64,000 nucleotides of DNA. Source: Neovahlkampfia damariscottae. Taxonomy: Eukaryota; Heterolobosea; Selenaionea; Neovahlkampfiida; Neovahlkampfiidae. A program made the position numbers and the translations under genes. How positions within the stretch are numbered: the stretch's first letter is position 1; the number at the start of each line of letters is the position of its first letter. Location: assembly GCA_016618085.1 (NCBI GenBank), contig JABLTG010000107.1, forward strand, positions 1-64,000, read 5' to 3'. Below the pieces are notes generated by a model, which worked only from the letters and a program-made list of their open reading frames with translations, did not search any database and was not told the origin of the DNA. This document shows, in pieces, positions 21,247-30,889 of the stretch.

Positions 21247-22011
21247 TTAAGATTTTATTTGGTCATAAAGAAATGATGATTTATCCACTCTTGAAGGTAA
21301 TGCTCTTCCAAAACCTTTGAAGAATGGTTAAAAATAAATTTAATTACCAGGATAACTAATGACATAACCTCTACAATTTAAACTATACTGATAAGTTAAA
21401 ATTAAACTTTGTGCTCTTCTTTCAATATTGATTGATTTTTGCAAAGTCAGTATTTTTGTACTCCAACCCTAATGTTACTTTTAAAAAAATGAAAAAATAA
21501 ATACTTCAGCAAATGTTCTATTTTTGTATATAAGTGGTTGTCTTTCATAGACAAACGAAATTGGATTTTTATCATTTTTATCTGAATTTACAGAAAAATA
21601 AATTTGAATTTGATCAATTTCCAACTGCACAATACTAGGATTATAAATTTGTATTTCAACTTCTAAATTTAATTTTGGTTCAACAGGTGGATTTAACATT
21701 TTTATAGAAGCAATTCTAACAAAAGGTGTTTGTAAAAATAAATATTGTATCAAAAAAATAACTATTGAACTCAATAGAATAATATTACAAATTGAACTAC
21801 AACAATAACCCCATTTCCATGTATTAGTTTGTCTTAAATATGACATTGATTTCTCTTTGTTATCTATTTCACTTGATAATGATGCTTCATTCTCAAGAGT
21901 TGATAAATTGTCCATTGTCAAAACATTAGAAAAATATTTTTCGTCTTCTGATTCTGAAGTTTCATCTTCAAACTTTGTTACATCCACTTCATCCAATCTA
22001 TATTGTGACAT
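21247..22011 (-). CDS. LEA2-like single-pass membrane protein
   Basis: Three exons (22011-21505, 21468-21348, 21314-21247) give 231 residues. An acidic, Ser-rich cytosolic N terminus is followed by CCSSICNIILLSSIVIFLIQ as a membrane helix. Then comes a lumenal LEA2-type beta sandwich: IASIKMLNPPVEPKLNLEVEIQIYNPS, QIQIYFSV and a final CRGYVISYPG. LEA2 domains occur in plant NHL proteins and in vacuolar proteins of fungi such as Tag1. The role here is unknown. A TTGACCAAT box at 22063-22071 lies about 50 bp upstream. Confidence 0.65.
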
Positions 22012-22231
22012 TATTGTTCAACCTCAACTTGAGTTTTCTCGTTTTTTTTGTTTCTAAAATCGTTGACCAATAGAATTGGTTCAGTTTCCACTTTTTCTTT
22101 TGCAATGGAAGTCAACTGAAACCAAATGTTTGAATCAAGAATTTGTAAACCTTTTAATCAAAATTAGAAATTCTATTTTTATTCCACCAATTAAAAATAA
22201 TTCATTTCCTTTGAACAAAAAAAAAACACAA

Positions 22232-22754
22232 ATGTCCAATCCGTGCAAGAGAAGACTGTTGAGAGATTTTAAGTCAATGAAAACCGATGCTCCAAAAGGA
22301 ATTACAGGTGCTCCTAATAGTGACAACATTCAAAAATGGGATGCTGTAATTTTTGGGTACTTTTTTTTTTTTATAATTTAAACTTCAGACCAGAAGAATC
22401 TATTTGGGAAGGTGGTACTTTTAAGTTGAAAATAGAATTTTCCGACCAATATCCAAATAAACCACCAAAAGGTATCTTGAAATTAGTCTAATTCTTTCCT
22501 AAGTATCTTTTGTAACAAAATTATTCCATCCAAATGTCTATCAAGACGGTTCAATTTGTTTAGATATATTACAGAATCAGTGGAGTCCTATTTACGATGT
22601 AAGAGCTATCCTCACTTCAATTCAATCTCTTTTGACTGATCCAAATCCAAACTCTCCTGCAAATTCAGAAGCTGCAAGATTATACACTGAAAATAGACGT
22701 CAATATGAAAAAAAAGTCAAAGAAATGGTTGAAAAATCATGGGACGACAATTAA
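22232..22754 (+). CDS. RAD6: RAD6/UBE2A ubiquitin-conjugating enzyme E2
   Basis: Three exons (22232-22356, 22389-22471, 22504-22754) give 152 residues, the exact length class of RAD6. Sequence follows the family throughout: [68 protein letters not shown] (active Cys) and [21 protein letters not shown]6 ubiquitinates histone H2B with BRE1 and PCNA with RAD18. The protein ends WDDN, without the long acidic tail of budding yeast RAD6. The ATG chosen aligns with RAD6 N termini. Confidence 0.97.
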
Positions 22755-22819
22755 ATAATACGTTTTTTGAAAAATATTTTATTTTTACAAAAAGTAAACT
22801 ATTAAATTGAGTTATGATA

Positions 22820-23861
22820 TTATTTCATTTCTAAACGTTTAATATCTGAAACTTTTTTTCCACAACGAAGACAATTAAATGATTCTTGAACCATTGAATC
22901 TTTCAGACAATAATAACAATAAATATGATTACAATTTGTTATATAAGGTATTTGAATCATATCATTACAAATTAAACATTTACCAATTGTTTCATCATTT
23001 TCTTGGTCAAAATTATCTTTACGTTTCAGTGGCAGAATTTTACTAAAAAGATTCCAAATTTTATCAACATTAATTAAAGGAAATATGAATAAAATAACTT
23101 CAGCAAATCCATTCCAAATTAATTCTCTGTTCATATAATCAAAACTAACATTTCTTGACATCAAAGGTCGATTGTAGACTAACCTCATTGAAGCAATTCT
23201 ATCAATGATATTTCTGTATCTTCCATTGAATAAAAACACTAAAAAGTTGAATAAAACTATTATCTTGAAATATTTGTCAATAAAATTCATTCCTTTCCAA
23301 ATTTTTTTTTTCCAACTGTCATTTTCTTGTGCCCCCCAATTTTCAGAAATAGATAATCTAGAAACTCTAGTCCAAATATAAGGTACCAAAATTAACAAAG
23401 AACCATGAATTATTTTTTGTAGGTTTGAAGGTGGTTTCGATTTCCTTTTTATGAGTCTTGTTTTTTATTCTTACTCCAGAGGTGTGAAAAAAAATGATTC
23501 ACATCTATATTTCAAGTTCTGTATAGAATCACCAAAGGAAGCATTAAAATCATATATTGAAAATTTGTAAATTAAAGAAGACAAAATTAAAGTTAATTCA
23601 GGTTGGAAAGATGAAATTACATTTGGCTTTGAAATATGATTAAAGAAACAAATATATTACATTAAAGAACATGAATATTCTTGAAAAGTACGCATTTAAA
23701 CGAAACTTTATCTCCATATCTAACAGTTCTGCGTCCAACTGATTCACTTTCAAAATATTCAAGGCTGGATGTGGAACTTCTATATTTTCTGTGTTTGTAG
23801 TTTTTACAGCATTGTTATAGTCTTTTAACCAAAATTTGTCTGAATCTGATGCAGCTTCCAT
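22820..23861 (-). CDS. PEX2: Peroxisomal E3 ligase PEX2
   Basis: Three exons (23861-23661, 23626-23475, 23444-22820) give 325 residues, a normal PEX2 length. N-terminal marks: LKVNQLDAELLDMEIKFRLNAYFSRIF and a stretch SSLIYKFSIYDFNASFGDSIQNLKYR. The middle has FNGRYRNIIDRI, FDYMNRELIWNGFAEVILFIFP. The end is a RING finger (CLICNDMIQIP, CNHIYCYYCLKDS, CLRCG). PEX2 works with PEX10 and PEX12 in the peroxisomal membrane to ubiquitinate the import receptor PEX5. Its presence shows that the organism has peroxisomes. It starts 70 bp from the divergent methyltransferase gene. Confidence 0.92.
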
Positions 23862-23893
23862 GGAAGAAAAGATTGAAAACAAAACAAATTTCA

Positions 23894-23902
23894 ATTGGTC
23901 AA
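23894..23902 (-). promoter_or_regulatory. Shared CC-AAT box between PEX2 and the COQ3-like gene
   Basis: ATTGGTCAA in the middle of a 70-bp gap between two divergent start codons. It is the only promoter-like motif visible in the gap and is placed to serve both genes. Confidence 0.55.
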
Positions 23903-23931
23903 CCAGTTCTTCAAGAAAAATTATCAGAATC

Positions 23932-24756
23932 ATGAAGCTCTGGTTTTTTTCATTGATATTGGTGATAATTATTTATTTTATCACACCACCAGGTCAATAC
24001 CCTAATCGTTTGGAAGTAATTCCTTCACAAGTAGACAATTCATATTATGATTCTGAAGAATATTCAACAACTTGGAATGATCCAAATTCTTGGGCCTCTG
24101 GACTTCATATCATCAATCCAACAAGAAGAGATTATATTTTAAAGACATTTAATGAATATAAAATTTCTAAAAACTCTAAAATTTTAGATTTAGGTTGTGG
24201 TGGTGGTTTATTAACCATTGAAATGGCCAAAAGTGGATTTAAAAATATTAAAGGAGTTGATATTTCACCAAATTCTGTCATTGAAGCAACTAAATTTTCT
24301 AAATACTCTTCATTGAATATTGAATTTAAAACTGGAAGTGTTTATCAAATACCAGAAGAGAATAATACTTTTGATGTCGTAATTGTTGCTGATGTTTTGG
24401 AACATTTAAATGATTTACAATTAGGAATGAAGGAAATTGATAGAGTACTAAAAAAAGGAGGACTAGTCTTCTTTGAAACTATTGATCGAAATATTTATTC
24501 TAATTTATTTGTCAAAGTATTGGGTGAAACTTTTGGTGTAATTCCTAAAAATACACATGATTATAGATTATTTATTAAACCAACTGAATTGGAAGATTTA
24601 TTTTCAAAATTTAATTTTACATTGGTTGAATTTTATGGTTATAAATTTGAATTCGGATTATCAGATAAATATATTCCAATGATAAAATATGCTTCTTTAT
24701 TATCAAAAGGAGTTGTTAATGATTTATATATTGGACATGGAATAAAAATGATTTAA
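23932..24756 (+). CDS. COQ3: COQ3/UbiG-like O-methyltransferase
   Basis: Single exon; the ATG at 23932 is chosen because upstream ATGs in this frame overlap the divergent PEX2 coding region. 274 residues. A membrane helix (LWFFSLILVIIIYFI) comes first. Then TTWNDPNSWASGLHIINPTRRDYI matches the UbiG lead-in, and the class I methyltransferase core follows: ILDLGCGGGLLTIEMAKSGF (SAM site), VDISPNSVIEA, FDVVIVADVLEHL and GLVFFETIDRN. UbiG/Coq3 methylates ring hydroxyls twice in ubiquinone synthesis at the mitochondrial inner membrane. The helix could serve as anchor or targeting part. Confidence 0.82.
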   Translation: MKLWFFSLILVIIIYFITPPGQYPNRLEVIPSQVDNSYYDSEEYSTTWNDPNSWASGLHIINPTRRDYILKTFNEYKISKNSKILDLGCGGGLLTIEMAKSGFKNIKGVDISPNSVIEATKFSKYSSLNIEFKTGSVYQIPEENNTFDVVIVADVLEHLNDLQLGMKEIDRVLKKGGLVFFETIDRNIYSNLFVKVLGETFGVIPKNTHDYRLFIKPTELEDLFSKFNFTLVEFYGYKFEFGLSDKYIPMIKYASLLSKGVVNDLYIGHGIKMI

Positions 24757-24792
24757 AAAAAAACAATTTGTTAAATCAACCAATCAAAAAAC

Positions 24793-26257
24793 ATGTCTGA
24801 TAGTGATGATGAATTACTCTCACCTTCGACTGATTTTGAAGAAATACAAAGTTTATTCAAATTATTTGAAAAAAAGAAACTTACTTCTTCCATGACTTTT
24901 GAAGATACAATAGAAGTAAGAAGATATTTTGATGTTTGTTTGGACTTAAAAGTAAAGTTTTAAAATTAAAATTGATCATAGAATTATTTTTATTATACTT
25001 TTAAAAGACCAGCAAAATCAGATGATATTGTCAAAATAAAACAACAAAGAACAAATGTTTGAATATTATATATTTTTTATTTTTTTTAGAGATGCATGGA
25101 TTATTTTGGTAAAAAATATTTTTCAAAAGGAATTTCTTTAGATAAAATTGAATATGAAGGTAATAGAATATTTCTATTCTAATTTAAAAAAGAATTGAAA
25201 AAACCTCAATTTCATTTCGAAGCTATTAAAATATCAGTCAAAGAAATCAAAATTTATTTAGAAAATAGTAAATTAACACCAATTCAAGAAAGAAAAAGAA
25301 TAGATTTTAATTTTGGATCATCTTCAAATGATATTTTTAATGATTTTGATAAAAAAAAGAATACCAATATAAAATCAGAATTATGTGATAGAGAATTAAA
25401 GTATGGTCATTGTAGATACACAAATATATTATTCTCAAAAATACCAACTTGTACAAAGAGACACATGGAAATTATGTCTTTTAAATCAAAAAAATCAAAA
25501 CTATCAAATTCTCATGCTGTAAAAAGAAAAAGAATATTTTTTATTTTTTTTTTTTTAGATGTATTATCAAATTGAACAACAATTTAAAAAAGATTTTCCA
25601 AATTCTACAATCAAAAATATTTATGAAATAAAAAATGAAAAAGCTGAAAGTAGATATAATGAAATTGAAAAATCATTTTTTGCTAAAAATAAATTGAATG
25701 TAAGAAAATTATATCATGGTACTTCAGAGAAATTTCTACAAGGAATTTATGATTCAGGATTCATTTTACCTTCTGATTTTGTTCATAACTCAAATTGTAA
25801 AAGAAATTCAAATGCACCTGCATATTCATTATGTGATAATACATGTCCTGATTGTGCTGGAATTAATAAAAAGAAACATGTTTGGAATCAATGTCATATG
25901 TATGGTCTAGGACTCTATTTTGCTGATATTCCTCAAAAAAGTGATCTTTATGTTTCAGACTCATATTTTAAAAAAAAAAATAAAAAAGGAAGAAAATTGA
26001 TACTTTGTAAAGTTGCTTTGGGTAAAACCTTTACAATTGATCAAGATATTTTGAATCAAGATGATTATCATGATTTAGTTGAACCACCTTCTGGATATGA
26101 TAGGTAAGAAACAATATCGTTATTTAATATTGTTAGTATTTTTGTTCCAGGAAGAAGTGATGCAAATAAGGGTTATGGAGTTTTCAGAACTGAATATATT
26201 TTATTCAATCCATGTCAAGCATTACCAGAATTTGAAATTGAATATGATTTGCAATAA
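24793..26257 (+). CDS. Poly(ADP-ribose) polymerase with CCCH-like finger
   Basis: Six exons (introns 24952-24981, 25057-25089, 25160-25192, 25519-25558, 26104-26136) give 431 residues. An acidic start and helical part lead to a Cys/His cluster (ELCDRELKYGHC, CTKRH) like a CCCH finger. The catalytic domain shows KLYHGTSEKF (His), CHMYGLGLYFAD (Tyr) and RTEYILFNPCQALPEFEIEY (Glu), the H-Y-E triad of chain-forming PARPs, plus KVALGKTF and VPGRSDANKGYGVFR. It transfers ADP-ribose from NAD to proteins. A further Cys/His cluster (CKRNSNAPAYSLC, CPDC, CHMYG) inside the catalytic domain recalls the tankyrase zinc site. Confidence 0.92.
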
Positions 26258-26274
26258 TAGTTTATTAAATATAT

Positions 26275-28014
26275 TTATTGTGATTCAATTTCTTCATTAC
26301 TCAAAACAGGATTCAGACTCAACCATCCACCTTGTAAATTTTTTACTTTGAATCCATTTTGTGATAAAACTCTTGATGCCATGTATGATCTAAATCCAGA
26401 TCTACAATAAACAACATAAGTTTTTTCTTTGTCAAATAATTTGAGATTATCTCTAATTGTATCAAGTTCCACATTCTTTGAACCTTTAAAATGACCATCA
26501 TTAAATTCTGAGTCTGTTCTAACATCAATTACTTGATAATCATTATTTGTTTTCTTAAATTCTAGAACTGAAATACCTGTAACATCTCCACAATCTGTAT
26601 TATGAGAACTAAAACCCAACATTACAACAGGATCCTTTGATGATCCAAATTGTGGTGAATAACAAAGATCTAAAAATTCTAAATCATGGATAGTCATATT
26701 TGCATAAATTGCTGCAGCTATAACATCTGTTCTTTTATCAACACCATCAACACCAACAACTTGTGCTCCTAATATTTTTTCTGTTTCTGAGTGTGAAATT
26801 AATTTTAAACATAGTGAATTAGATCCAGGGTAATAAGTGACATGACTATTTCCATGAATTACATTTACTTTGTATGGAATATTATATTTTTTACATGCTT
26901 TTTCAGATAACCCAGTCATCGCGCATGTAATTCCACAAGTTTCAATTATTGCTGTACCAATACTACCTTTGTATTTGATTTTAACATCAGAAACAGCATT
27001 TTGTCCAGCACATCTTCCTTGCTTCGCAGCAGGACCAGCAAGAGCAAAACGATCTTGTAATCCTGTAATCATGTTCTTTACTTCAACAGCATCCCCAACA
27101 GCAAAAATATCAGGATCAGATGTTTGCATATATTCATTAGTAATAATTCCTCTAGTTTTTCCAATTTCTAAACCACAATCTTGTGCTAATTTAATTTCAG
27201 GTCTAACACCAATACAAAGTAAAATTAAGTCAGATTCTATTAATTTTCCACTTTGTGTTTCCACATGAGTTGCTTTATCATTTTCTGTTTTGAATGATTT
27301 GACACCATCTTTGAGTACAAAATTGATTGTTGAATCTTTTAATTGAAATTGAATCAAAGAAGCCATATCTTCATCAAATGGTGGTAAAATATGATCATAT
27401 AATTCCACAACACTTGTTTCAATTCCTAAATGAACCATTTGATCTGCAATTTCCAATCCAATAAAACCAGCTCCCACAATTGTAGCTATTTATATTTAAT
27501 ATTGTAATCAACTTTACCTTTTTTTACGTTATGTTTTTCAATGAATTGTTTTATTTTTTCTGCATCTGGAACTGTTTTGAGTGTGAAAATATTCGATGAG
27601 TGAATCCCTTCAATTGGAGGAACAACTGCCCCTGCTCCAGGTGATAATATTAATTTATCATAAATCTCATCAAATTCTTCTTTTGTTAAAAGATTTTTAA
27701 TTGTGACTTTCTTTTCTTTTCTATTTATTGACATGACTTCATGATTCACTTTTGTTTCTACTCTATAACGATTCCAAAATTTTTCTGGTGTTTGAAGTAA
27801 TAAAGAATCTTTGGATTTAATTTCATCTCCAACATAATATGGAAGTCCACTAAAAGTAAAAAAATTAAATATTTTTTTACCAGTTTGCAAAAGAAACAAA
27901 ACCTCCTTTTTCAAACATTTTAATTGAAGCTCCTTCGCACATTCTACGAGCTTTTGCGGCAGCACCCGCTCCTCCTGCAACACCTCCAACGATAACTAAT
28001 TTTATGTTTTTCAT
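26275..28014 (-). CDS. CoA-disulfide/persulfide reductase with C-terminal rhodanese domain
   Basis: Three exons (28014-27881, 27849-27518, 27485-26275) give 558 residues. FAD site VIVGGVAGGAGAAAKARR, redox Cys in VSFANCGLPYYVG (single-Cys CoADR type), NAD site IVGAGFIGLEIADQ and FAVGDAVEV. The last 100 residues are a rhodanese domain with loop YCRSGFRS (active Cys). This two-domain form (CoADR-RHD / Npsr) is known mainly from bacteria, where it reduces CoA disulfides and persulfides. It may be an old bacterial acquisition that now carries normal host introns. No targeting peptide is seen, so it is probably cytosolic. Confidence 0.93.
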
Positions 28015-28212
28015 TTTGTTTGGTTTTGGAGATGAATTTCCGAATTTATTGTTGAGTTTTTCACCATGTTTGGAAAGTTATTCCTATTGGTGGAAAAATA
28101 AAATTTCCAAAACAAGCAAAAAGTTGATTTATTTGAATCGATAACTCAATGTGTTTCATCAATAGTTTAATTTGATGGCTTCATGTTGAACTTTTAAATC
28201 GCTGCTCATTGT

Positions 28213-29305
28213 TTAACAATCTCCCATGATAACAAGATCACAAAAATTTTGTTCTTTTACATTCAAAAATAAATCATTTTGAATATTTTTCTTCAAAACT
28301 TGAATCACGTGTAAGTCGTTTAAATTTTCACTTGTATCACTCAATCCACCAAAAATATAAATATCATTTCCAATACAACCCATAGAATGCTTTTTTGATT
28401 GTTTAAAAAATTCTGTATTACCTTCAATCGTTTTTCTGGTGACAATTTGGTTTCAATTTTATTCCAGTTATGAGTAATCAAATCAAATGAATGAAATTCA
28501 TCACTACAAATGTCATTATCATCATCATAACCACCAAACACATAAAATTTGTCTTTTAGTTTTACTCCTGAAAGACAAGACATTCTTTGTGGAAAATTTG
28601 GCACTTTCTCTTCAGAAATAATAATACTCCAAGTATTTGTTATAAAATTAAAGCAATGAACATTATCTGCACTATTTCGAACAGTTTCATTTCCAATTGC
28701 ACCGCCAAAAACGTATAAATGAGTCTCATCACAAAAAATTACATGATCAGTGATTGGTTCAGGTGGTACTCCAATTTGTTGATCAAATGGTATTGTATTC
28801 CATTCATTTTTAGTTATAGAATACAAATGTAAATCATTTAAAGCAATTTCTCTTGAAAAATAACCTCCATATATAACCATATTATCATCATATAAACATG
28901 TTGAATGGAATTGTCTTGGTGATGGTCGTTTTCCTTTTGGTTTTAATTCTTTCCATTCTTTCTTATCAAAATTATATTCCCAAATTTCATCATGATCTCT
29001 AAAAAATGTACTTGCACCAGCAAAAAGATATATACAGTTTTTATATGAAATAATTGTATGACCACTTCTTCCTTGAGGTGTGCTATTTGTCGAAATTCTT
29101 GTCCATTTTGAAGTTAATGGATCAAATTCAACAAAATCACTTAAAAAAGTTGGTAAAGGTACAGTACTATAACCTTATTGTTTTTGAGATGAATTCATTG
29201 TTTTTTACCTCCATAAAAGTATAATTTGTTGTTATATGTACAAACGCTTGTCCTTCTTCGTTTTTTTGGTACCTGGCCAAAACATGATATTTTTTTCCAC
29301 TCCAT
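28213..29305 (-). CDS. Kelch-repeat protein
   Basis: Three exons (29305-29209, 29173-28422, 28389-28213) give 341 residues; the first exon begins MEWKKISCFGQVPKKRRRTS. At least five kelch units follow, each with a GG-type pair and a Trp: LYFYGGYS, IYLFAGAS, NMVIYGGYFSREI, HLYVFGGAIGNE, FYVFGGYDDD and DIYIFGGLSDTS. They form a beta-propeller for protein binding. The tail FLNVKEQNFCDLVIMGDC resembles the first strand of a BTB domain and then stops, so a BTB part may be lost or missed. The 3' end of this model is less sure than the rest. Confidence 0.8.
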
Positions 29306-29382
29306 TAATATGTTATTGTTTTCTTCACAAAAAAATTAATTGAAAAGAAGTTTGGGTTAACGGTCTTCAAAAACTGTTTATT

Positions 29383-29391
29383 TTGACCAAT
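29383..29391 (+). promoter_or_regulatory. CC-AAT box between kelch and DHHC genes
   Basis: TTGACCAAT located 33 bp before the DHHC ATG and 77 bp before the divergent kelch ATG. It is the only copy in the gap. Confidence 0.5.
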
Positions 29392-29424
29392 AACACAACG
29401 TTTAATCATTTAGCCAATAAAAAA

Positions 29425-30841
29425 ATGTCCACAGCTCAACCTCAACAACGTCAAGGCAATGCTACATTGAATAATATATTAAAAACACTGATGTCATTTT
29501 CTCAACCAGGTAAACAGTTCATCAATTGTAAATTTTTTCAAGGAAATGATCCAATTGAAAAATTTGCTCAGACTCCCATTGGTAGTAAAGTGATGATTCT
29601 TTTCAAATATTTCATGAGGACTTTTGGTGTTGTTTTAAATTTTGTTGCTTTGATTCTGTTGTTATTGTCAGGATTTTTTTATTATTGGTTTTTATTTTTT
29701 GTTTCTAAAATTGAACTTAGGTTTTGGATGCCATTGATTACACCATTTCCTTCATTTTTATTTTTTATAAATTTTCCACAAACCCTTTGGTGTGGTAAGT
29801 AGTACTTGTTGTATTCTAAAAATATCCTCCAAGGATATTGTTGTTTGTTCAATTTTTTAATGGCAAGCTTTATTGATCCTTCTTCACCACCTGATTATTG
29901 GTTATCACAACAAAGACCAAATCTTGAAGAATTGAAAAGAGAAGATGAAGAATTAAAAGGAAAAAAATTTACGAGTGTTTGTAAAACTTGTAAAGAAGCA
30001 AAACCAGCAAGAACACATCACTGTCACGCTTGTAATAAATGTGTTAATCGTATGGATCATCATTGTCCGTAAGTTAAATTTTAAATTTTTTTACAAATTT
30101 TAGATGGATAAAGTAAAATTGATAAAATTAATGTTTTTTAAAAGTAATTGTGTTGGATATCAAAATCATCGTTATTTTCTCTCATTTTTAGCTTATTTTG
30201 CATTTTCTTGTTCTTATGTTGGCTGTATGTTTATTGGAATGTTGATTGGAATTCTTCCTTGTAATCTTTATCTTTGGAATCAATATAAAAGTATGTACTA
30301 TTTATTTGGAACATTAGCAATTGCATTTGGTGTGGCAATGACTGGATTTGGTGGTTGGCATTTTTATCGTTCGAAAATCAATTATTTAATTTTTATTCAA
30401 AGTGATATTGACAAATCAAACAACTATTGAATTTCAATTTAACAAAATGAGACAAATTCAAAATTGGGGTCGTTCAAGTGAATCAATTAATATATACAGT
30501 CATGGAATCAAAGAAAATTTAAAACAAATATTTGGTAATAAATCATATTGGGAAATGCTTTTACCTTCAGTCTCAGATTTACCTGTTGCTGATGGAATTC
30601 ACTGGCCTGTTGTTAATCAATATGTAAGTTATCATAATTTTAACTAAATATTTCTTAAAGACCAAAATTCAAACACCGTCTGAAAGTTATGAACAAGTTG
30701 ATAATCATTGGGAAGGAAACTCTAAAAATGATGTTTGAATCAAAATATTATTAATTTATATTTTTTTAGAAAAATGAATCTATAGAAACAAATGCTGTAA
30801 TTGATATTTATCCAGGCACAGAATCAAAACAAAATGTTTAA
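29425..30841 (+). CDS. DHHC palmitoyltransferase
   Basis: Eight exons give 389 residues. Introns: 29688-29720, 29795-29833, 30069-30103, 30113-30144, 30369-30402, 30624-30660, 30733-30769. One exon (30104-30112) is only 9 nt. Four membrane helices flank the zinc-binding Cys-rich domain [31 protein letters not shown], read in two parts across the micro-exon, with the active DHHC. Afterwards come [11 protein letters not shown], the TTIE motif (LTNQTTIEF), and a C-terminal [11 protein letters not shown] region. It would S-acylate membrane proteins at Golgi or plasma membrane. TTGACCAAT at 29383-29391 lies 33 bp upstream. Confidence 0.94.
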
Positions 30842-30843
30842 AA

Positions 30844-30852
30844 TTGACCAAT
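30844..30852 (+). promoter_or_regulatory. CC-AAT box upstream of the PX-RasGEF gene
   Basis: TTGACCAAT directly after the TAA of the DHHC gene (30839-30841) and 37 bp before the next ATG. The whole spacer is 48 bp, so promoter and upstream 3' end must share it. Confidence 0.5.
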
Positions 30853-30889
30853 AAAAATTCATTGATAGTATTTTAATAGTTAATTTTTG

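Noticed and set aside
22135-22329. 64-codon ORF antisense to the first RAD6 exon
   Set aside because: RAD6 coding on the plus strand is unambiguous.
23395-23640. Possible rightward small gene between PEX2 and its upstream exons
   Set aside because: The leftward strand gives PEX2 exons 2 and 3 with conserved residues and proper splice sites; the rightward reading is its shadow.
26870-27268. 132-codon ORF antisense to the CoADR-rhodanese gene
   Set aside because: The sense strand encodes conserved FAD and NAD motifs across the same region.
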